Shown here: in pieces, positions 51,671 through 63,365 of the stretch | Layout: each line of letters opens with the position of its first letter | Numbering within the stretch: the stretch's first letter is position 1 | NCBI GenBank assembly: GCA_034190875.2 | Contig: CM067346.1 | Coordinates: 43,272,315 to 43,336,314, forward strand | DNA from: Urechis unicinctus | Taxonomy: Eukaryota > Annelida > Polychaeta > Xenopneusta > Urechidae | Length of the DNA stretch: 64,000 nucleotides | Direction of reading: 5' to 3' | Program-made: the position numbers and the translations under genes | Notes under the pieces: model-generated | The model's input: the letters and a program-made list of their open reading frames with translations, nothing else | Told to the model about the DNA's origin: nothing | Database searches by the model: none

Positions 51671-52987
51671 GCCTATAGCGATTCCGCCTACAATAAGAGC
51701 GGTTTTCTCATCCTCGTGCGCCCCATGCAGACCAGTCTCGGCCATAGGGGCCGGCCCTGGAGAGGGGAGTTCCATATCTGTATCTGGCGGAGGGTCAAAG
51801 CTTCCTCTATCTGGAACAACCGGAACCAAGTTGACATCAGCATTGCTGCCGATCTGCTGCTCCTCAGTCGCGATGGTAATCATATTGTTGTACCCAGCAA
51901 CGTTTCCAATGGCGAGGCTCATATCAGACGGAGCCATGTACAGGCCCGTTCCAAACACATAATCAACCTTTGAAGAGGCATTCTGGAGGACGTTCTGATA
52001 CCGTCGGATGGATGAAGGAATGTCCACTGGGGAGTTGATTGCATCCTCAACGTTGGCCTGAAATTGCTTTTGGGCATCAAAGGACGTTCCAACACCCAGT
52101 ATCTCTGAGCGGGTCTGCGCCTGAGCACTAAGAATGGCCCAGACATAGGTCCGAATGCTGTCGTTAATTCGCTCAACGCCGGTCTGTGTAAAGCCCTCAG
52201 ACGTGAGCAGTATGAAGGTACTCCAGGCCACATCTGCTGCAAGTCCCTGTGCTAGATGTAAAACAGCACCCATTCTCTCCTGAAATGATTGTAGGTTACT
52301 CGCCAGGGCAAAAGCTGGCTTTGTATCCTTTTCCACCTCAGAGGCCATTCGTGTAGGGTCATAACGAACGTTTCGACCAGCAACCTTGACGACACTCCCG
52401 TAACCATACCTATCATTTGCATATAAGATACCAAGGCCACTATTAGCTACGGTTGCCTTTTGGCGCCAGTCTGTGTTTGTCTCTCATATGCCCTCTTGTC
52501 ATATGTATTGTTATAGGAGTCATAGGCATGATCCTGAGGTAGAGGCGCCTGCCGTTCTGCCAATAGGCGACGCACTGTGTAATAAAGGTGAAAGGTGCAG
52601 AGAGCTTTCACGAGTGGAATCCCAGTCTCGAGGTGGTCGTGGGATGACACGCCGCAGCCGGTTGTTGCACACCACACTGCAAATTTAACTGGTTCTGCCA
52701 AACTGCATTGGATTTGTCAACCAGTCTTTTACTACTTTGTCCGCTGTTACCGGCGGCATCTTATAGTTAGCGAATAGATCAGGAAACTTTGCTGTGAATG
52801 TACCACCATTGTGAACGACTTGAATTGTTTGTCGGGTGAGTTTATCTCCCGCACCATATGGGGCTGTATACACGCCACCCGTTTTATATGTAGCTTTTCT
52901 ATTGAAACTAAAGGCTTGTTTATTAATAGTGGTATGTATCACACTCTGTCTAATGTTCAAAGCGGCGACGCTGTGTCCCTGCAACAT
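51644..52987 (-). pseudogene. Putative Polinton structural protein, frame-broken
   Basis: Reading right to left in three frames: from about 52987 or a start nearer 52930 (AFSFNRKATYKTGGVY; VKDWLTNPMQFGR), then 52701-52447 (AVWCATTGCGVSSHDHLE; LPLVKALCTFHLYYTVRRLL-like), then 52436-51644 (RYGYGSVVKVAGRNVRYD; INDSIRTYVWAILSAQAQTR; IRRYQNVLQNASSKVDYV). The last piece is 234 codons from the ATG at 52348 and ends in a membrane segment (TALIVGGIAIGLAVLWF). I do not know its role. Its size and place beside the fibre-like gene make a virion or membrane component possible; that is inference. Confidence 0.5.
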
Positions 52988-54116
52988 CCTATTGACAGCA
53001 CTGCGGTTGATCTATGTGTTGGTCTAAGGTCAATCACGTATACTGTGGGCTGGTACAATCTCGAAACAGACGAGAACATTGTATGGCGGTCTGAAATTGC
53101 AGGAAAAGGAGGAAGAATCCAACTAAAACCGGGCGTATGGAGTTTCAGTCTACTTCAGCAGCAAATTACATCATTATGTCTTGGTTTGGAGGTTGATACT
53201 GTAAATGGGGTTATTGCCCTCGAAGTTCCTGATGGGACTGTGAGTATATCAGACGGAGTGTTAACAATGTTGGGTCTTGATGACGGTCAAGTCAGCACCA
53301 CGCACAACATGCCAGATGGTGCACCCACTACGCTTCTTGAAGTTGTTGGTTTAGAGGGTGGCTCTAACATCGCTAATCCTGTCTCTAAGCGTGTTACTAG
53401 TGGAACTGTGCATGAGTTGAAGGTTCAGTTACGTGATAATAAAGAAAGGCTATTGGATAACCACGACTTACCTGTTAGCGTTGTTCTTGAATTAACAAGA
53501 TGTCAACAAAAACGAGTATATATGGACCTAGGCAAAAACCGGCAAGCACTGTTCAGGGCGCCGACCTCTCGGAATATGCCACAAAGACCTATGTATCTAT
53601 TGGTGACTCACAAAAAAATTGATAAAAGTGGCGGTACTATGGCTGGAAACCTTGAAATGGGAGATAATAAAATCGTTCAGTTGGAAGACCCAATATCGCC
53701 TGAAGATGCTGCTAATAAAAAGTATGTTGATGTGGGACCTGAGAGAACACATAAACTCCCAAACAAAACCCCTCATTACTATATGGGCAGAAGCAAGTGG
53801 TGCTCTTCGCAGAGGATATGAGTGGTCGTTTGGCCATGGGGCTAGGAGTCGAGACTCACAAGACTCAAGCTGTGGATATACCATGCTATCCAATGGCAAG
53901 ATCATTCGTATGGGGTTGTCTTCGGGTGTTGGTGCTGATACTGGTGCTATAGCAGTCGTTCCTGTTATTAATGGAACGAATCAAGTGGTAGGAATAAGTA
54001 AGCCTGCTGACCAACGGGCTGTTGTAATATCTTTAGACCAGCCTTTACAGCTAGAACAAGGCAACGTTATTAATTTTTATACAACCACACAAAACAGAGG
54101 GGCGGCTTGGTTGTAG
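52934..54116 (+). pseudogene. Fibre-like protein with phage tail-fibre motif (Polinton)
   Basis: From the ATG at 52934 an open frame runs to 53821: an N-terminal globular part (ITYTVGWYNLETDENIVW, LLQQQITSLCLGLEV) and then GGTMAGNLEMGDNKIVQLED with EDAANKKYVD, the repeat seen in bacteriophage tail fibres and other trimeric fibres. A one-base shift near 53770 moves the rest into another frame, which continues to 54116: ITIWAEASGALRRGYEWSFG, then a beta-rich C-terminal domain ending NRGAAWL. Such modules build receptor-binding stalks and knobs. Only this break is seen, so it is the least decayed gene of the element. It starts head-to-head with, and overlapping, the minus-strand gene. Confidence 0.65.
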
Positions 54117-54162
54117 CTTCACTCCTAATTAAACTTAACTTGTAGACGTTTAAAGCAGCAGT

Positions 54163-54594
54163 ATGAAACAACAACAAACGACTGCACCGTTAAATTGGGA
54201 GCTGCCTCCGTGTGATCTAGGGCAATCCTATCGGCTGAATGAGATCAGTCTTAAGCAGCAATACCTTGAGTAAGAAATTGAAAAATATGGCGCTATGTAC
54301 AGAAAATATAGGCGTGCAGTAAACTCAGTGGACGTTGTAGACACTGCTTTAGTTGCTGTGGGTATGTGTCTTGGCGCAAGTGGTGCGGGTCTGATGTCTA
54401 CGGTGATTGCTGCCCCCATTGCTACAGTCTTGGGTGCTACAGGGGCTGTGTGCGGGCTGGTTGCGATCGCAGGAAAGGTCATCAGCCGGCGACTGTCGGC
54501 GAAGGTAAAGAAGCACGACCAGATTCAAATTCTGGCACAAAGCAAACTAAACACGGTTACATATATTATTTCGGCGGCGCTTGAAGATGTTTAA
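54163..54594 (+). pseudogene. Small Polinton membrane protein with a premature stop
   Basis: The ATG at 54163 opens MKQQQTTAPLNWELPPCDLG; a TAA at 54271-54273 breaks it and the same frame continues to 54594. The second part has YRKYRRAVNSVDVVDTAL, a Gly/Ala-rich hydrophobic double span (GASGAGLMSTVIAAPIATVL; GAVCGLVAIAGKVI) and VKKHDQIQILAQSKLNTV. The expected ending (FKLVLAEIER) is found one frame off just after, so a short deletion also occurred. Similar short proteins are, from memory, common near Polintons in invertebrates. Confidence 0.5.
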
Positions 54595-54836
54595 GCTCGT
54601 TTTGGCCGAGATCGAACGGAGAGGCCGACTGGGGCCTTCTACTGTTGGAAGCTCTTTACGATGAGATTGATAACCGCTCGTCCCGATCCCGACTTTATCG
54701 AGAAGAACAACGCTAAGGTTGCCCAGTTTATACAGGACCTCGACCGCGTGAAAAATGGAACTTATACGGGTGGTCGAGGTCCTGGAATGTTTACGCTTAA
54801 GGAACCCCTATGGATAAAGACCCTGGAGGTTGGTAT

Positions 54837-55086
54837 TATAGGTAATGGTGGTTTCCCTGCGATTTCGTTGTGACTCATGGTTGCCCCTAACCCTGCGACT
54901 CATAGCCTACTGATAAGGTCGCAGCTTTAATCCTTGGCCAGCTCTTGCCAGCTCTTGAGACCTTAGGACCCGAAAGTAATAGTCGAAGTGGGTAAATGAT
55001 GCTCTGAAGTGGGAGGATTCCTTATCGCTGGTGGGTTGGGTCTCTATTTGGAGGTATGTTCTGGAACCACCATTACCTATACTACT
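54837..55086. repeat. Right terminal inverted repeat of the Polinton
   Basis: Complement of 47559-47808. Ends CCTATACTACT at 55086, directly followed by TGTGA. Confidence 0.93.
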
Positions 55087-55100
55087 TGTGATTATATCAT

Positions 55101-55166
55101 GTATATTTCTAGCCGCGCACGACGGTAATATAAATATATACCGTCGTGCACGGCTAGTATATTTCA
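55101..55166. repeat. Strong palindrome next to the Polinton
   Basis: CTAGCCGCGCACGACGG (55109-55125) pairs with CCGTCGTGCACGGCTAG (55141-55157), one mismatch, with an AT-rich loop. It lies 10 bp beyond the target duplication. Confidence 0.85.
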
Positions 55167-55169
55167 AGA

Positions 55170-58100
55170 TAACACGATCATTCTTTGATGAAAATGCTTT
55201 TAAGGGACCGGTCGAGAACTTCTCCCAGTTGCGAGCTTTGTGAGCTTCATTCCCGAGCCAACAGTGCAGACCAAAAGTTTATAAGATCGTGGGAAAAGCG
55301 ATACCGAGAGGTAGACATTTCTGAATGATGCTCCAATCGACCGTGCACAATGTATGCCACCCTTCTAGTTGTCATTATTCTTACAAACGTCGAACATTTC
55401 GTGTATCATTTCAGAGAAGGTATAACATCGACATGGACTTGTCATGCGAGGAGGCGAAGCTGGTCGTAACTCCATTCACCATCGTTAAAGTATAATGACG
55501 CTGATTAAACCCCTTGCGTCATAAAAAGCATTATAAAACAGAACGGTATTTATTTTGATCGACAATTAAGAGGCAGAGAAAGGGGAGAAACAGGTTCAAA
55601 TACATTCACTGGGGTTATCTATTTGTGATCTGGATACCATTCTGGTATATGGTGGGTTTTTTTAAAAATTATTTGTTTTGCATATTCATTTTGTCAATGA
55701 ATGCATCTAGTCCTTAATCAGACTCCGTTTACCTTTTATTTGTTCCCATTCACTCCGAGGTTTTAATATGGTAACCCTACACGATGTGCTGACTTATATT
55801 ATTTTATTATATTTTTCAGCATGACACAGCAGGGAATGGAGTCAAAATTCGTCAGACATTAAATGAGTTTTATCATAGACACACAAAGCTCTATCTATAT
55901 TAAACAAAATACACTTACATTTAATCATTGGTTGACTTGTTTGAGAGAAAACCTTGTTAAGTCACGTGGCAAATATATAATAATTAAAACCTAAAGATAA
56001 ATGATGATAATTCTTGAGATCAAAAACATTGCTGTATTGTTCTGGAATATATTTTAATTCATTCATTAATTATGCACAATAGAGACTCACAAGTTGAAAA
56101 AGATTTGAAAGTTGAATTGTTGAAAATACCATAGGCTGAATGTACAGACCAGATAAGATATATCTATATGGAAGCATAACCTGGCGCGCAAACTGCTCTT
56201 TGTGACCAGAGTGCGCTGAAAAACTATAAACGCTCCTAACTCTGTGAACAGATCTTCCTGCACCCCAATTATAATTGTTGAAGTCGATGCATCGTTCCAG
56301 GTGGATTCTGGCATGGGTCTGCTCAGTGTAGGTAACCTTATTTAACCAATGAACTATGTAATGACTAGTCTGGCATGTCTTTGGAACAAACTGCTATGAA
56401 CACACCCTAGATTAAGTAGGCACTAGCACAAAGAAATTATGCGTGTTCGGTTTTACAGAGTGTAGTCCCTGCATTAGACTTTACACTCCTGCTAGCTCCG
56501 CACCAGAGAGATAGTGGGTAATGAATAACGACAACGCAGTCGGTTGGTCTCTCCAGATTTCCGAATGACTTTATATGCCATTTCGTTTGGCGTGCGACCG
56601 AATGGGCGGACGCCTCATTAATTCATCATGAATTCACTGAGCTATATGTAAGGCGAATCACCTTAAACTTGAATGGCCTTTCAGTTGGCCACGACATTAA
56701 CATATATACATACGGTTAACATTACACAGGAGATTACATATAATGTGACTAGAACTTAAATGGCCTTCCATTTGGCCAAGAACATTAACATACATGCATA
56801 AATTATATATATTTTGTCACCCATCACTGCTCTCTTCTACCTCATGTAATTACTACCAATCTGAGTTATGTATTTGTATTAGCAATATCAATCAGAATTC
56901 TCACAATTATCGTATCTTGGCTGTAACGATCATGGAAGCGGGGAAAATACCAAAGCCAGCAGATGATCTCAATACCGATACAGGTAAATCGTCTCATTCA
57001 TTGTCTTTGTTTTTTGACTTCAGCATGATAAATGGGAGTACAAAGAATCAGCATGATCTCAATACATTCGGTAAATCGTCTCATTGATCCTAGAATCTGA
57101 ATCCTCCTCTCGCCACTGTCAATCCTCCTTTCTAGATGGAAATATCCCAATGCCCGTCACGGAGTTGATGTTTAAGATGTCATAGCGAGAGTGGACTAGA
57201 CCATGTTCGTTATGAGAAGCATTACGCGACGTTATGATTCACACACTTGAATTTTGATAAAAAAAAACCCAAATGGCTGATCAGCTGATAGCTATGCCAT
57301 GAGGTCTCAAAACCACAGGCGCTTGGGCTAGACCATTATGAACCTACCATCAAACCCGCATGCTGTAGTTAAAAAATAATATAGTACAACTGCATGCATG
57401 CTTAGTTTGTAGGTTAGTACTGGACGAGCCAAAAACCCTTGCGGTGAGCATTTACATGAGTGCACAACAAGCCCACCATTAGATGGCGCTACCATACTAC
57501 CAACAAAAGCACAGGATTGTTTGTTTATCGAACGTCTCGGAAAATGATATTTCAAATATGTGATTCCATCAAAGCAAGACAGCCACCGAATCATAGGCAT
57601 GGCTAACTAACACCACTGACGCCATCTACCACTGAGTCATGGCTACCACTGGCGCTATGATGCATGGTTAACTAACACCACTGACGCCATCTACCACTAC
57701 TGCATGGCTAACTAACACCACTGACGTCATCTACCACAGCTGCTGCAATTGTACCATCCTTCTCACCAACTTATGGGTAACTAACACCCGACGCCATCTA
57801 CCACTACTGCATGAACACACTGACGCCCTCTGTGCAATCTCGTCCTACAACAGCGCTACTCTTTTCTCTCTGCCGTAACATCTACAACAACAGCATCAAG
57901 CGCCGCATCAAATGTTATACCGATAGCTCACCGTATTCCCGCTCTAAATGGCTGCCTCGCCTTATACAATCACCACTTGGTCCAAGCTCCTTTACAGAGA
58001 TCAAGGCCTGTCAACTATTTTCCGGCATAAAAAAAATATCTCAACCGTCAATGCGTCACCTTCTTTTGTGGAGGTAGGCAGGGGACGCATAATCACGATC

Positions 58101-58990
58101 CTCAATAACTGCCAAACATCCTCATAGTTAACAACGTACGCACCATTAGCATCTGTACTACTATTGGGGAAAAGGCATCAAATCAGAATTCACTGAAGTT
58201 AAGTCAAAGACAATTGTGTAATCCTTTTCTCATGATTAGCAATTTCTTGCAGATGTCTCAAATTTTCATGACAGCCAAAAAAGAATGAATCGGAGGACAA
58301 TGACCTCACCGTCATGATGACATACATCTCAGAAGATTAATGCATCTGTCGTGTTCATGAATTTTATTGACTATATTCAAAATAGGGAGTTATACAACCG
58401 GCGTAAAACACCCTGCCCTCCGTGAAGCGGACTGAACGTTGGACTACCAAAAAGACAAACATATTGACATAACCTATCACAGCTTATTCTTTACCATCAG
58501 TTGTTTTCTTCTGTCTTTTCTTTAGCCATTCATATATTACATCCTGATGTCACATAATTGAATTGTTTTAACGTTTGTAGCATCATAAATGATTTGTCCC
58601 CAAAAAACGCCAACAGCTGTAAAATCACAACCCAAGCAACTCATCTCAAAAGCGTAATTCTGGATTTATTACCTAGATATAAGTTTGTACGACGCTTTTC
58701 ACGGACAACGCCTTAAATGACCACATGAGATTTTCATCCTAATACGTACAGGCTCATATTGGCCTTAAGTGTTGATATGGGCACAGCCCCCAACACTTCA
58801 CCTCACCTCACCTCCGTCAGTTGATGAGGAAGTGTTTTTTTACTCCTCCGCATGGCGAGCGGTGGCGCTGCGAGTACTCCAAATTAGGTTACACTTGCGC
58901 GATCAGGGCCGTAGAAGGATAGCACGTTCGGTACTCGGGGGCACCTTGACAGGGTACAGGCAACAAAAGCATTCATTGCAGGGATTAATT
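55170..58990. other. Intergenic region upstream of the serine racemase-like gene
   Basis: No exon that I can support. GGCCTTTCA-type and CAATACCGATACAGGTAAATCGTCTCATT-like short repeats occur near 56690-57080 (GTAAATCGTCTCATT twice). A minisatellite lies at 57600-57830. Confidence 0.5.
57600..57830. repeat. Minisatellite with an ACCACTGACGCCATCTACCA core
   Basis: About five imperfect copies of a unit of roughly 45-50 bp containing GGCTAACTAACACCACTGAC and CATCTACCACTACTGC, with variable spacing. Confidence 0.85.
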
Positions 58991-59031
58991 TTGTGCTTGG
59001 ATTGTAATATCTAGACAAAATAATATTCAAA

Positions 59032-62000
59032 ATGGCACAACGAGTTGCATTTGAGGACGTGCTTAAAGCCAAGGATAGAATCGCTCCGTACATGCACAGA
59101 ACTCCCATAATGACATGTACTGCTATCGACGAGATGGTCGGCAAGAAAGTATTCTTCAAATGCGAAAATTTTCAAAAAACAGGCTCATTTAAAGTGCGAG
59201 GCGCCCTCAATGCTGTAAGTATTATTTTATTTGCCAATGATCTATTTCTTGTGTATTTACCACTACAATGAAGAAGCATTCGGATCACGTCATTTCAATA
59301 TCAATGATTTCTCAATATGGATCGGAGCAGTGTACCGCATTAAAAATCTGAATCATACCAAACCGACCATATATTAACCGTGCGGGTAATTTGTTATGAA
59401 CCATTCTTCGATAGTTCCGCTGTATTTACCCTCAACCGGATACGTGATAACGCCAGCTATTTATATACTGTATGCTTTGTGTGTCGATGGCTCTCTCGAG
59501 CAAAGGCTGTGAGCGCTTTTTTTGTGTGTGTGCACGTAGTCCATGTGTGGCTCGTGCTTACTTTCATAGCGCCAAATAAAAATGCGGTTCAAATAACCAT
59601 TTCCTCGACCGATGAGTTTGACGCTTTATTACCCATGGGCCGAAGTAATTACGATAGTGTAGGCACTGCGCGTGTCCTCAGATGGGCAGCGGTTATATTG
59701 TCTTGTTTAAGTACATCCACGCTCCCAGACAGCTAAGGCGATGCGACCCAAATACGGTTGACGACCCAGGATGACACTGTCTCCCGGAACCGCCGCGCTT
59801 TTGTCCCGCGTTTGGTATAGATGGATGTGGGGGTGAAGGGGTGAGGTCACAGAATGGCCTTAAAAACCCAACTTGAACCCAGCCTTGGTCGACATATTTG
59901 CCATCCCCAGCAATGGTTTCAGCGATAAATATTGTCCGTGGTCATGCTGCGTCGTAGGATAAAAACAGGCAGGCGCTTTCAACGAGACCTAAAATGCAAT
60001 AACAACCTAAATGATGGACAATCCACCCCCAATGGATTGAACCTGTGTCACTTCAACCGAGGCAAGTTCAAATGTTCCTGATCTCATTTGGACAATATTC
60101 CTTTTCAATATGACTGTCTCTCGACTGAGCCACTCGCTCATGCAATCGAGGGAGCTGGGTTTTTTTTGGAGTAGGCTCGTTGGTTATGGGTATCGATTTG
60201 GTGTCAGCAGTGTCCTAGAAAGACCATTGATGCATTACTATTAAGTTTGCACTAGCGATTTCAACGCTATTTACCTTAATAGTGATCTTTCTGATTATAT
60301 GCAAAGCCAAAATTATTGCTCTTAATTAGCATTGTATAAATACTTACTATCGAGACTGGTACTGTTGTATTATCTGCCTCAGACGTCAAAGCAATATTCC
60401 CTACCGGGGCTTATGGGTCGAATTCGTCACAGTTCGATGCGCAGGTCCTACGATTTTATGCATGTGAATGCATTGAATTTTATTCGTTACCTTTATTACC
60501 AGGAGAAGGGAAAGCTGGTTGGGGTGGGGGTGGCGTGTTTGATATGATTGACTTCCACGTAGCAGAGGTGGATCAAGGGTCACAAGGTCGTTCCGGTCAC
60601 CTTGACATAGAGGCAGACGTGGCGTCAATATCAAACCAGGCATGACGACGAGAACAGAGAAAAGTCCTCATGGCTGTCACTGCTTGAGGTTTACTGTGTG
60701 ATGGCCGAATAAGCACACTGATCCTAAAACCTGTCCTGTACAATGTGATCCTACTAACACAGGGATCACCATCCTATTAAATTGATCCCATAACCATGAT
60801 GGTCCATATCCTGTTAAATTGATCCTATAACCATGATGGTCCATATCCTGTTAAATTGATCCTATAACCATGATGGTCCATATCCTGTTAAATTGATCCT
60901 ATTACCATGATGGTCCATATCCTGTTAAATTGATCCTATAACCATCCAATCTGTGAAAATTGAACCTATAACCATGATGGTCCATATCCTGTTAAATTGA
61001 TGACCCATAGAAATCATATTTTATTTCAAGGGTATTACTGAATTAACATGAATGACAACAAATTTCCTGAGTACTTGGATACAATGCCAGACTTTCTCCA
61101 TAAATCAATTAAATTGATCCTATACCTGTGATCGGGTTTCAATGCTTAACCTATACAATCATGAATCATCACGAGAATCCTCATCCTGTATTATGATGAC
61201 TGCCAATTTCGTTGAAGTGTCATTTTCTCGAATGCTTTGAAGACTTGGAATTTTCGCGTGGTGTATGAAACGCGTTGGCGCATCTGATACCGGTTATTAG
61301 CAGTCTCTCAGCTCCTGAAACATCCTGACTTAGAATGAGTCATGGGATTGTTTGCATCAACTTTCCCAGGTGTATTCACGATTAGATATACCCATATAAA
61401 TCATATTGAATATTTACTCGGGTAACAAATTACCTGAATTACAAAAATGCACAATATTTCAGTATCATTAATGGCAAGAGTGACTTTCGCTATTTTTTTG
61501 CGTTTGAGAAGCTTTCATTGAGCAAATTGATGCCTCCAACGCGCTCCAGACAACAACAGTTTTATATATTAAAATGGTGAATTACGACGATGAATACACG
61601 TGACCCGTTACTTCACAAAGACAGAGGCTGAAACTCATTTCATGATCATTAAATCGGTATAATTGATATCACGAAATTGAACCATCAGGATTATTTTCCG
61701 TTGATGAAGACATTTTCTCAGGTGGATTACGTGCGAAATCATACTTTCAGATAAAAAACCTACCGTCGAGTATATTTCCTTATATGGCTTAAGTGTGTAG
61801 AAAACCCACCCATCAGATGCGATCTTTATATTCTAAACTATACAAATTAGTCTGAATATTGCCCCAGCTAAACTATGGAGAAATTTCCCTGTGAGGATGT
61901 ATGTTTCTTTATTCTCGGACATCCGATATATATATACACATTGGTAATACAAATCAAGCAATGATGTTTTCAATTACACTGAAAATGTAGAGTTTGGTGT

Positions 62001-63365
62001 CAGAATACACTGCAAGAACATATCATATCCACTTACTCTTGTGAAGATATCTCAAGAAGCATTTATTGATAAATAGCGTGGTATCTGGAGATCATTGTAT
62101 GATTATAATGATAACACAAGTGTCTTATGTACATGTACATTGTCAGGTGGGAGGTGAAAGAGATATGTTGACTCGTTGAATATCAGTAACTCATATTAAC
62201 TGCTTCCATCATTGCAGGTTATACGCCTGAAAGAGAAAAATCCCGACTGTCCTGGAGTGGTGAGTTTCTTATTGTAATCGCTCAACTAATTTGTTTGTTG
62301 TAGCAAGAACAAAACTCCGCTATTCAAATACACCAAACACACCCGCATTACCTATTTGCACACGCACGGATGCGTTTATAACATTGCACTTATGCAATAA
62401 GGTAATTGATGTGTTAGAACTTTAGCACAATATTAAAGTGCCATGAAGTGGCATATTGTCATGTTGCGTTGATAATAAAGTGCCATGAAGTGGCATATTG
62501 TCATGTTGCGTTGATAATAAAGTGTCATGAAGTGGCATATTGTCATGTTGTGTGGATATTAAAGTGTCATGTATGGCAAATTGTCATGTTGCGAAATACC
62601 ATATCCGTGACTAACGCGATTGACATCAATATATTTAACAATTATACCATGTTGCTCTTTAAAGTGTATTAATATATGTTTTAGAGATTATGTAAAACAT
62701 AGTAAAACTGATATTATATATCATTGTTTGAATGCTGTTGTTTTTAAGTCAACAATAGGCCTATGTGCGAATCTACCCTGTTCTGTCGTGGTTCCTAATT
62801 CATCATTAAAACGTCAAGCAATCCAGGGATAGAATGTTGTGACGGAGCAATATAATCATCAAAACATGGTTTGGTAAATCTATATAGAGGTATAAAAGTA
62901 GTATTTATCTCTATCCGTTTAAAGTGGTTTCAATGCTGTTGTTTTTAAGTCAACATTACCTGCTGGTGATTTCCTTGTGCCTAAAAAAAATGTGTTGCTA
63001 GGTTACCCATAGCAGCGGTAACCATGGGCAGGCCGTAGCCTACGCGGCTAGGACTGCGAATCTACCCTGTTCTGTCGTGGTTCCTAATGACACGCCCATC
63101 ATTAAACGTCAAGCAATCCAGGGATACGGAGCCGACCTCGTGCTCTGTGAGCCCAGCCCCACAGCAAGGTATTGTCGGAGAGGAAATCGGAGCTTGTTGA
63201 CGAGAGTATATGGATAATGTATCAATATAATCATCAAAACATGGTTGGTATGATCTATATATGCCATCTGTATGTTAAAGAGTGGAGGCTTGTCAGGAAA
63301 TAGAGAAGAAAACAGGGAAGGTGTATATCTCGTCTTATGACAACACTGACGTCATAGCAGGACAG
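59032..63365 (+). CDS. SRR: Serine racemase/threonine dehydratase-family PLP enzyme, first four coding exons
   Basis: Exons 59032-59214 (61 codons), 62218-62259 (14 codons), 63002-63168 (55 codons plus 2 nt) and 63281-63365 (1 nt plus 28 codons) join in frame with GT-AG borders, giving about 159 residues of a protein that should be near 340. The ATG at 59032 has A at -3 and G at +4. Fold-type II PLP features are clear: NFQKTGSFKVRGA with the PLP Lys at residue 54, then VTHSSGNHGQAVAYAA, the phosphate-binding loop whose first Ser is the likely re-face base, and DVIAGQ at the end of exon 4. The colinear match to animal serine racemase is by recall. It would interconvert L- and D-Ser and deaminate Ser in the cytosol, using PLP and a divalent cation. 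The glycine-rich PLP loop and the C-terminus lie beyond the window. An aspartate racemase of the same family is possible. Confidence 0.9.
60770..61000. repeat. 37-bp minisatellite in intron 1 of the racemase gene
   Basis: About six copies of a unit with TTGATCCTATAACCATGATG and GTCCATATCCTGTTAAA. One copy is truncated (CCATCCAATCTGTGAAAA). Confidence 0.95.
62430..62600. repeat. 44-bp tandem repeat in intron 2 of the racemase gene
   Basis: Four copies of a unit with AAAGTGCCATGAAGTGGCAT and ATTGTCATGTTGCG. Each unit contains the palindrome TGCCA..TGGCA. Confidence 0.93.
62767..62830 (+). pseudogene. Decayed partial duplicate of racemase exon 3
   Basis: Matches the middle of exon 3 (ANLPCSVVVPN ... 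KRQAIQG). A net 6-nt loss replaces the DTPII part, and GGATAC has become GGATAG, a stop. It lacks the SSGNHG part and both splice sites. Flanks also match: GAATGCTGTTGTTTTTAAGT at 62730 and 62932, and CAATATAATCATCAAAACAT at 62849 and 63221. So it is a local tandem duplication with internal deletions. Confidence 0.85.

Larger units (their letters stand above)
47559..55086. mobile_element. Polinton (Maverick) element, internally deleted
   Basis: 7528 bp with 250-bp terminal inverted repeats, ends AGTAGTATAGG, and a 5-bp direct repeat TGTGA on both sides (47554-47558, 55087-55091). Contents left to right: polymerase B (+), integrase fragment (-), a coiled-coil/membrane gene (+), a putative structural gene (-), a fibre-like gene (+) and a small membrane gene (+). 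All are frame-broken. Full-length Polintons are about 15-20 kb. I see no major capsid gene, no packaging ATPase and no cysteine protease, so more than half is gone. GC content is clearly higher than in the flanks. It could equally be called a Maverick or adinto-like provirus remnant. Confidence 0.85.

Noticed and set aside
52934..54116. Bacterial or phage contamination suggested by the tail-fibre motif
   Set aside because: The gene lies between matched 250-bp terminal repeats with other Polinton genes and eukaryotic DNA on both sides.
58769..59014. 81-codon ORF just upstream of the racemase ATG
   Set aside because: Out of frame, ends before the start codon and resembles no family; probably 5' UTR or promoter sequence.
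59380..59736. 118-codon ORF inside racemase intron 1
   Set aside because: No domain, and it lies between exon 1 and exon 2, which splice in frame; treated as chance.
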